Source of the DNA: Discostella pseudostelligera
Taxonomy: Eukaryota > Bacillariophyta > Thalassiosirophyceae > Thalassiosirales > Thalassiosiraceae
NCBI GenBank assembly: GCA_036940085.1
Contig: JALLBK010000523.1
Location: 1-23,905 of the forward strand
DNA length: 23,905 nucleotides
Reading direction: 5' to 3'
Both the position numbers and the translations under genes were made by a program. Of the stretch, positions 19,851 to 23,905 are shown piece after piece. How positions within the stretch are numbered: position 1 is the first letter of the stretch; every line of letters begins with the position of its first letter. Under the pieces are notes generated by a model. That model was not told the DNA's origin. It saw only the letters and a program-made list of their open reading frames with translations, and ran no database searches.

Positions 19851-22113
19851 TCACACATAATATGGGTTGGTCATCACCGCATAGATCCACGGTTGGGCCA
19901 TAAATCTAACCAGGACATAAAATGCCACAGCAAGGAAGATGGAAATCGGCAATGCTGGAAGTGCATGTTTGTATACCGCCAATAGGACAAGAGTGCCACC
20001 CAACCCAGCCAGTATCACCAGATACGATGCAATGAAGCAAGTGAAGCTGTATTGTGCAGATTTTGCAACAAGGACGGAATAGAAGATAAAGTCACCCTGC
20101 AGAAAAGGAGTTTGCACAGAGAGAGCTTAGTTTGCATTCCATCGATAACATATACAACATGAACTTACCAATCCAAGCTTGATAGTATTGCTAAATCTTC
20201 CTTCATATGCACTTCCGTCATCATCGTCATCATCCATTTCCTCATACACTTTCCCATTCTTCCGATCAACAAACAATGTTCGTTTATGGGTACCATCTGA
20301 TCCAATAATGCCATATCTATCCTCCTTGTCGCCCTGGAGGGCTCGACGAGATTGTTTCACAATGGTGGCGCCGTTGCGTGGCAAGATGGCTTCGACTATC
20401 GAGCGTAGTTGGGCTATGTGTATTGTTTGTTGCGAGTAGAAGAGATTTGTGTGATGTCCGGTTGAGCACGGTGAGAACTTGGAAAAAAACAAAATATTGT
20501 GCAAGTCAATTATGATAATGCAAACAAATGGACTTACACGGAGTGTACTCGCCATCAGGAATCACAAATGAATTCTCTGAGGATCGTCGTGGGGATCCAT
20601 CCTCACTGGGATTCGAGGAAGAATCATCATCTGCTGCAACGGCGGCACCATCTTTCGGTGTCAATAGTGGACTGGTGCTAATGTGCTCTGACTTGAAAGA
20701 ATGCTTCCTCCGCTGTTTATTGCTTCCAATGTTACCATCGGCCTTTATAAATGGTGGCGACGACGTCAATGGTAGTCGATACAATTTGGCAATGGCGAAT
20801 GGAATCATGACTGCAGCTGCTGCTGCTGCTGTCAGCGTGGGTTGATTGGGTGAAGTCGTAACAGTGAGTTCAGGTTGCTTTCGTTGCCCATCATAATCGT
20901 TCGAGCCTTTAGTGTTGGACATTTCCACATCTCCAGAAGAAGTCGTAGTAGCACCACCTGTCGTTGCCGCTGCCAATGCAGTACTGAGCCCGAAAGAAGC
21001 ACTGGTATTATTATTCGACGCTTGAACGGAAGGTTGTTGATATCTCTCCGCGGCCATCGATGATGGCGGAGTACTCTCCGACTTTGAATCCTCATCATTG
21101 TCATCACCGTCGTTATTTCGACGATTATCATCCTCTCCATTAGTGTTGCTACCACCACCACGCCGACCCACCATTACAGGACGCTTCAACCCCTCGGGAA
21201 TTTCTGCCTCATAGAGCAAGCCTGGCATTTCAGGCGAATCCTCGTCACTCATTAAATTGACCAGTGCTCGCAATGGTCCACAGGGTGTTAATACCGCACA
21301 TAGATCGTACAATCCCAACATAATCAATAATGTCCATGTTGAGATAGTATCAAAGTGTGATAATTGCCATGAAATAATAACCGACGAGCATATCAAGTAG
21401 GCCTGAGTAATGTACGTGGGTATACCAGTAGCATAGAAGATGGCGGTAACACCCACCACGGCAAAATTATAAATGCCAAAAACAAACGTAAACCAATCAA
21501 TGGGTATACGATACTTTTCAATAGCAATATTGAATAATTCCGCACCAAGCACCCCCAGTAATGTCATGGATGAGAACATCATGTACCCAATTAATACTTT
21601 CATACAACGATACTTGTAGAGTAACACAATGCCAAATGTCATTGTCCCAATTACGGTCACGATGACGAGACCATTGGCAAAATCCAATGCCAATTGTTTC
21701 GATGTAGAATCATTATCGGCATCAACTTTCCACACGTGGTAGGCCTGGGACATTAATGCCGCGCCTTGGGCAATGGTTTCGGGTGTGTTGACGTTGGTTA
21801 CGGCCAGTGCGGCCAAGATCATGGTAAGTGAGACTGGTAGAGAGATGACATGAAATGAGTGGGCGGAGTACATGAGTTCATTGAGGGAGAGGGCCAAGTC
21901 GTCGACGTCATCGTCGTCATCTTCGGATTCTTTGTCGTCATCATCGTCATCGTCGTAATTGGCATTGGCGTCGTCGTTACCGTCCACCTCCTCCTCATCG
22001 CGACTATGAACTTTCTGGAAGCCACCGCGGAAGGATGACGCAACGGCTGCATCGTCATGATGATGATGGTAGGAGGGCAAGCAGTTGCCATCGTCGTTGC
22101 TGGGATGCGCCAT
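19851..22113 (-). CDS. PSEN: Presenilin, aspartyl protease subunit of gamma-secretase (3 exons)
   Basis: On the minus strand the predicted exons are 22113-20538, 20413-20169 and 20096-19851 (introns 124 and 72 bp), about 688 aa. Presenilin is the intramembrane protease of gamma-secretase. Both catalytic motifs are present: YD in LGLYDLCAVLTPCGPL (Asp270) and GLGD in KLGLGDFIFYSVLV (Asp about 609), the latter formed across the second splice junction; the PALP motif follows in HALPALPISI (about 654-657). Six hydrophobic segments precede the loop and the remainder follow it. The N-terminus is acidic (Asp/Glu runs, residues about 40-70). The TM6-TM7 loop spans about 340 residues between the aspartates, against about 128 in human presenilin 1, and is low complexity. 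The acceptor of exon 2 is the least certain boundary: 20413 keeps frame, and another AG shortly after would also. Confidence 0.93.
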
Positions 22114-22386
22114 GGCGAATGCTGCTTTTATGGAGTACTTGTATGACCTCTACGAAGCGGAGTAGCGGCGGCCATGTCATGATCATGGGTCATGGGTCAT
22201 GGTGTTCATGGTGAAATTGTGGCGAAAATGGCGGGAAGAGGATGAGCGAGTATGTGGCGATAAAAAATTTGGCGATATTATGGCGGGAAGACCTATGTTC
22301 CACAAGCAGCCCGCAAAAATCTTTCCAAATCCACCACCACCACCACCACCACCACATACAGAACAGTCACTAACCGACAACCAACC
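22114..22386. promoter_or_regulatory. Divergent promoter of presenilin and SLU7
   Basis: 273 bp between start codons pointing apart. It contains TGGCGGGAA at 22229-22237 and 22281-22289 (complement of TTCCCGCCA) and a related TTTGGCGA at 22268-22275. Three TCATGGG-type units in tandem with a 7-bp period lie at 22183-22203. Spliced or unspliced leaders for both genes must be short. Confidence 0.55.
22331..22354 (+). repeat. (CCA)8 microsatellite in the SLU7 leader
   Basis: Eight tandem CCA trinucleotides, 33 bp before the SLU7 start codon and therefore probably in its 5' untranslated region or core promoter. Confidence 0.9.
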
Positions 22387-23905
22387 ATGGCGTCCGCTTC
22401 CGAACGCCGCTCCCAGCGTGAGCTCGCCGAGGCCCGTGCCTCCGGCAATGCTCCCCCCGAAGTCGATGTCAAAACCGGCGCTATGATTAATCCACACAAT
22501 CCTGAATTTATTACCAAGAAACCATGGTACCTCGCCGAAGGTGCCGACAGTGGTATGGGCGGCGGCGGTAGTGGACCTACACTGGATCATCAAGCGGATC
22601 AACGTCGTGAGGAGGATAAGCGCGGGATTAGTCTGGCGGAGGCAGATAGACTAGTTAGAGAGGAACGTCAGCGAATAAAGGACAAGTTGGAGAAGCAGAA
22701 ACAATTACAGGAGCGATCAAAGAAGAAGCATGTCAGCAGGCGTAGAATGCAGCAAGACTACGACGACGACGATGATGAATTGTTCGAAATGGGAATGTGG
22801 ATCGAGGCATTAAAAAAGAACAAGAAACCATATCTCATTGCGCAAATTGTCAAGGTATCTGACAAGAAAGGACAAAAATATTTTGATCTCAAGTATGAAG
22901 ATGGATATATTGAACGCAATGTGCGGCCATATGGGGACACCAACAATTCAATTAGTGTCAATGTTCCACGCATGCGAGTTACCCGAACTGGAAGTAGAGT
23001 ATCACATCAATCTTCTTCTGGAGGCAGCTATAAGATTGTGGGCAAAGAGACGTATGATTCTAAACGAGACTCGTACCATGGCGTGGAAATTGATGGACAC
23101 ATGAAGAAGATGGAGGAGAAATATCGCGATCGAGAGGCATTGCGGAAAGAACAGCGTCAGAAGGAACGAGAGAAGAGGGAGCAGGAAGAGGCAGAATTAT
23201 TGCAAAATAAGGAGATGCAGCAGCAGGAAGGTGGTGGTGATCATCCTGGTCGTCCTTCCGACTCGGACTCTGATTCTGATTCAGACAATGATGGTGGGGG
23301 GAACAATGATGGATTCTCTTCTGACGAAGACGAGGTAGTACAACGTGACTCTGATGCCAAAATCTTCTCCTCGCGACTAGCACGTCAGGGTGGTGTGGGT
23401 GGGGCACAAATGAAAGTCACGGCACGCAACCTTCGCATCCGTGAGGACACTGCCAAATACTTGCGCAATCTTGATCCCAATTCAGCCTACTACGATCCCA
23501 AGTCTCGATCGATGCGTGATAATCCCTACGCACATAATGCCGATGATGAGGGGAACGATGCCATATTGCAACAACAAATGGCTGCGGCCGAATCACGGGG
23601 GTTTGCGGGAGATAACTTCTCGCGTATTAGCGGGGATGCTGTAAAGTTGGCCGAAACTCAATTGTTCGCGTGGGATGCTGAGAAGAAATTGGGTGTGGAA
23701 GGCGTTGTGCACTTGCAGGCAGATCCTAGTAAAGCGGAATTGATGAAAAGGAAGGTTGAATCTAGAGGGTTGGATTTGAAGGTGAAGAAGAGGATGGCGG
23801 TACTGGATCGTTATGGAGGTGAAGAGTATTTGGACGCATCGGGGGGCATGGGCAAGTATTCGTCTGTCGAGGGTGGTTCTGCTGCTGCTGCTGCTGCTGC
23901 TTCTG
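22387..23905 (+). CDS. SLU7: Pre-mRNA splicing factor SLU7, partial at right edge
   Basis: An uninterrupted frame from ATG 22387 to the window edge, 506 residues visible, stop not reached. SLU7 acts in the second step of splicing, in 3' splice-site choice. Family blocks in order: ELAEARASGNAPPEVDVKTG, INPHNPEFITKKPWYL and GPTLDHQ (residues about 12-70); YDSKRDSYHGVEIDGHMKKM (about 224-243), matching the YDGKRDRWNGY block; and the strongest part, VTARNLRIREDTAKYLRNLD, PNSAYYDPKSRSMRDNPYA, GDNFSRISGD, TQLFAW and VHLQADPSKAELM (about 344-455). The CCHC zinc knuckle expected between the second and third blocks is missing; no Cys occurs in the visible protein. Instead there is a charged coiled coil and a Tudor-like segment (about 131-186). 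A poly-Ala run closes the visible part. The start has a good ACCATGG context and shares a promoter with presenilin. Confidence 0.92.
   Translation, partial: MASASERRSQRELAEARASGNAPPEVDVKTGAMINPHNPEFITKKPWYLAEGADSGMGGGGSGPTLDHQADQRREEDKRGISLAEADRLVREERQRIKDKLEKQKQLQERSKKKHVSRRRMQQDYDDDDDELFEMGMWIEALKKNKKPYLIAQIVKVSDKKGQKYFDLKYEDGYIERNVRPYGDTNNSISVNVPRMRVTRTGSRVSHQSSSGGSYKIVGKETYDSKRDSYHGVEIDGHMKKMEEKYRDREALRKEQRQKEREKREQEEAELLQNKEMQQQEGGGDHPGRPSDSDSDSDSDNDGGGNNDGFSSDEDEVVQRDSDAKIFSSRLARQGGVGGAQMKVTARNLRIREDTAKYLRNLDPNSAYYDPKSRSMRDNPYAHNADDEGNDAILQQQMAAAESRGFAGDNFSRISGDAVKLAETQLFAWDAEKKLGVEGVVHLQADPSKAELMKRKVESRGLDLKVKKRMAVLDRYGGEEYLDASGGMGKYSSVEGGSAAAAAAAS
23881..23901 (+). repeat. (GCT)7 repeat coding poly-Ala in SLU7
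   Basis: Seven tandem GCT codons at the right edge, within the SLU7 frame. Confidence 0.9.

Noticed and set aside
20414..20555. Presenilin ending at the stop near 20506
   Set aside because: The GLGD and PALP motifs lie downstream in other frames and are joined by two GT-AG introns, so the stop is intronic.
22199..22486. Plus-strand frame starting at 22199 and a Gly-rich minus-strand frame over SLU7
   Set aside because: Both are produced by the CCA repeat and shadow the SLU7 start.

Overview
The window looks like nuclear DNA of a photosynthetic stramenopile, most probably a diatom. Genes are split by short GT-AG introns (about 72-124 bp). A plastid-type cytochrome b6f Rieske protein is encoded in this nuclear-style gene and carries a signal peptide followed by an 'AFAP' cleavage motif of the kind that targets proteins into secondary red plastids. 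Low-complexity Ser/Asn/Asp-rich extensions are common. The species cannot be named from the sequence alone.

Layout, left to right. 547-2139 (+) encodes the DP subunit of the E2F/DP cell-cycle transcription factor (3 exons). 2824-7113 (+) encodes an oxidosqualene cyclase of cycloartenol-synthase type (8 exons) with a long extra N-terminal membrane region. 8343-9742 (+) is an unrecognised low-complexity protein. 10369-11118 (+) is the plastid Rieske protein PetC. 11482-12360 (-) is a phosducin-like protein of the PhLP2/PDCL3 type. 12888-13289 (+) is the very small TFIIH subunit TFB5/TTDA. 13425-14662 (-) is a SpoU-family RNA 2'-O-methyltransferase with an organelle-type presequence. 14961-16184 (+) is a mitochondrial-carrier-family protein closest in motifs to pyrimidine-nucleotide carriers. 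16317-19117 (-) is a choline-transporter-like (SLC44) membrane protein. 19851-22113 (-) is a presenilin. 22387 to the right edge (+) is the splicing factor SLU7, cut by the window end.

The genes do not form a metabolic cluster; they are housekeeping genes packed closely, with three head-to-head pairs (PDCL3/TFB5, SpoU methyltransferase/carrier, presenilin/SLU7). Two observations stand out. First, the E2F/DP-type element TCCCGCCAA (or its complement, some with one change) recurs in six of the intergenic regions here, including upstream of the DP gene itself; one divergent promoter carries it as a repeated module with a CACGTG box. Second, the SLU7 homologue has no CCHC zinc knuckle and no cysteine at all in its visible 506 residues; a Tudor-like segment lies where the knuckle should be. 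The cyclase's added membrane region, an insertion in the DP DNA-binding domain and the signal-peptide-like N-terminus of the carrier are further points worth checking.

All exon boundaries were worked out by hand from reading frame, splice consensus and remembered family conservation; no database search was run.
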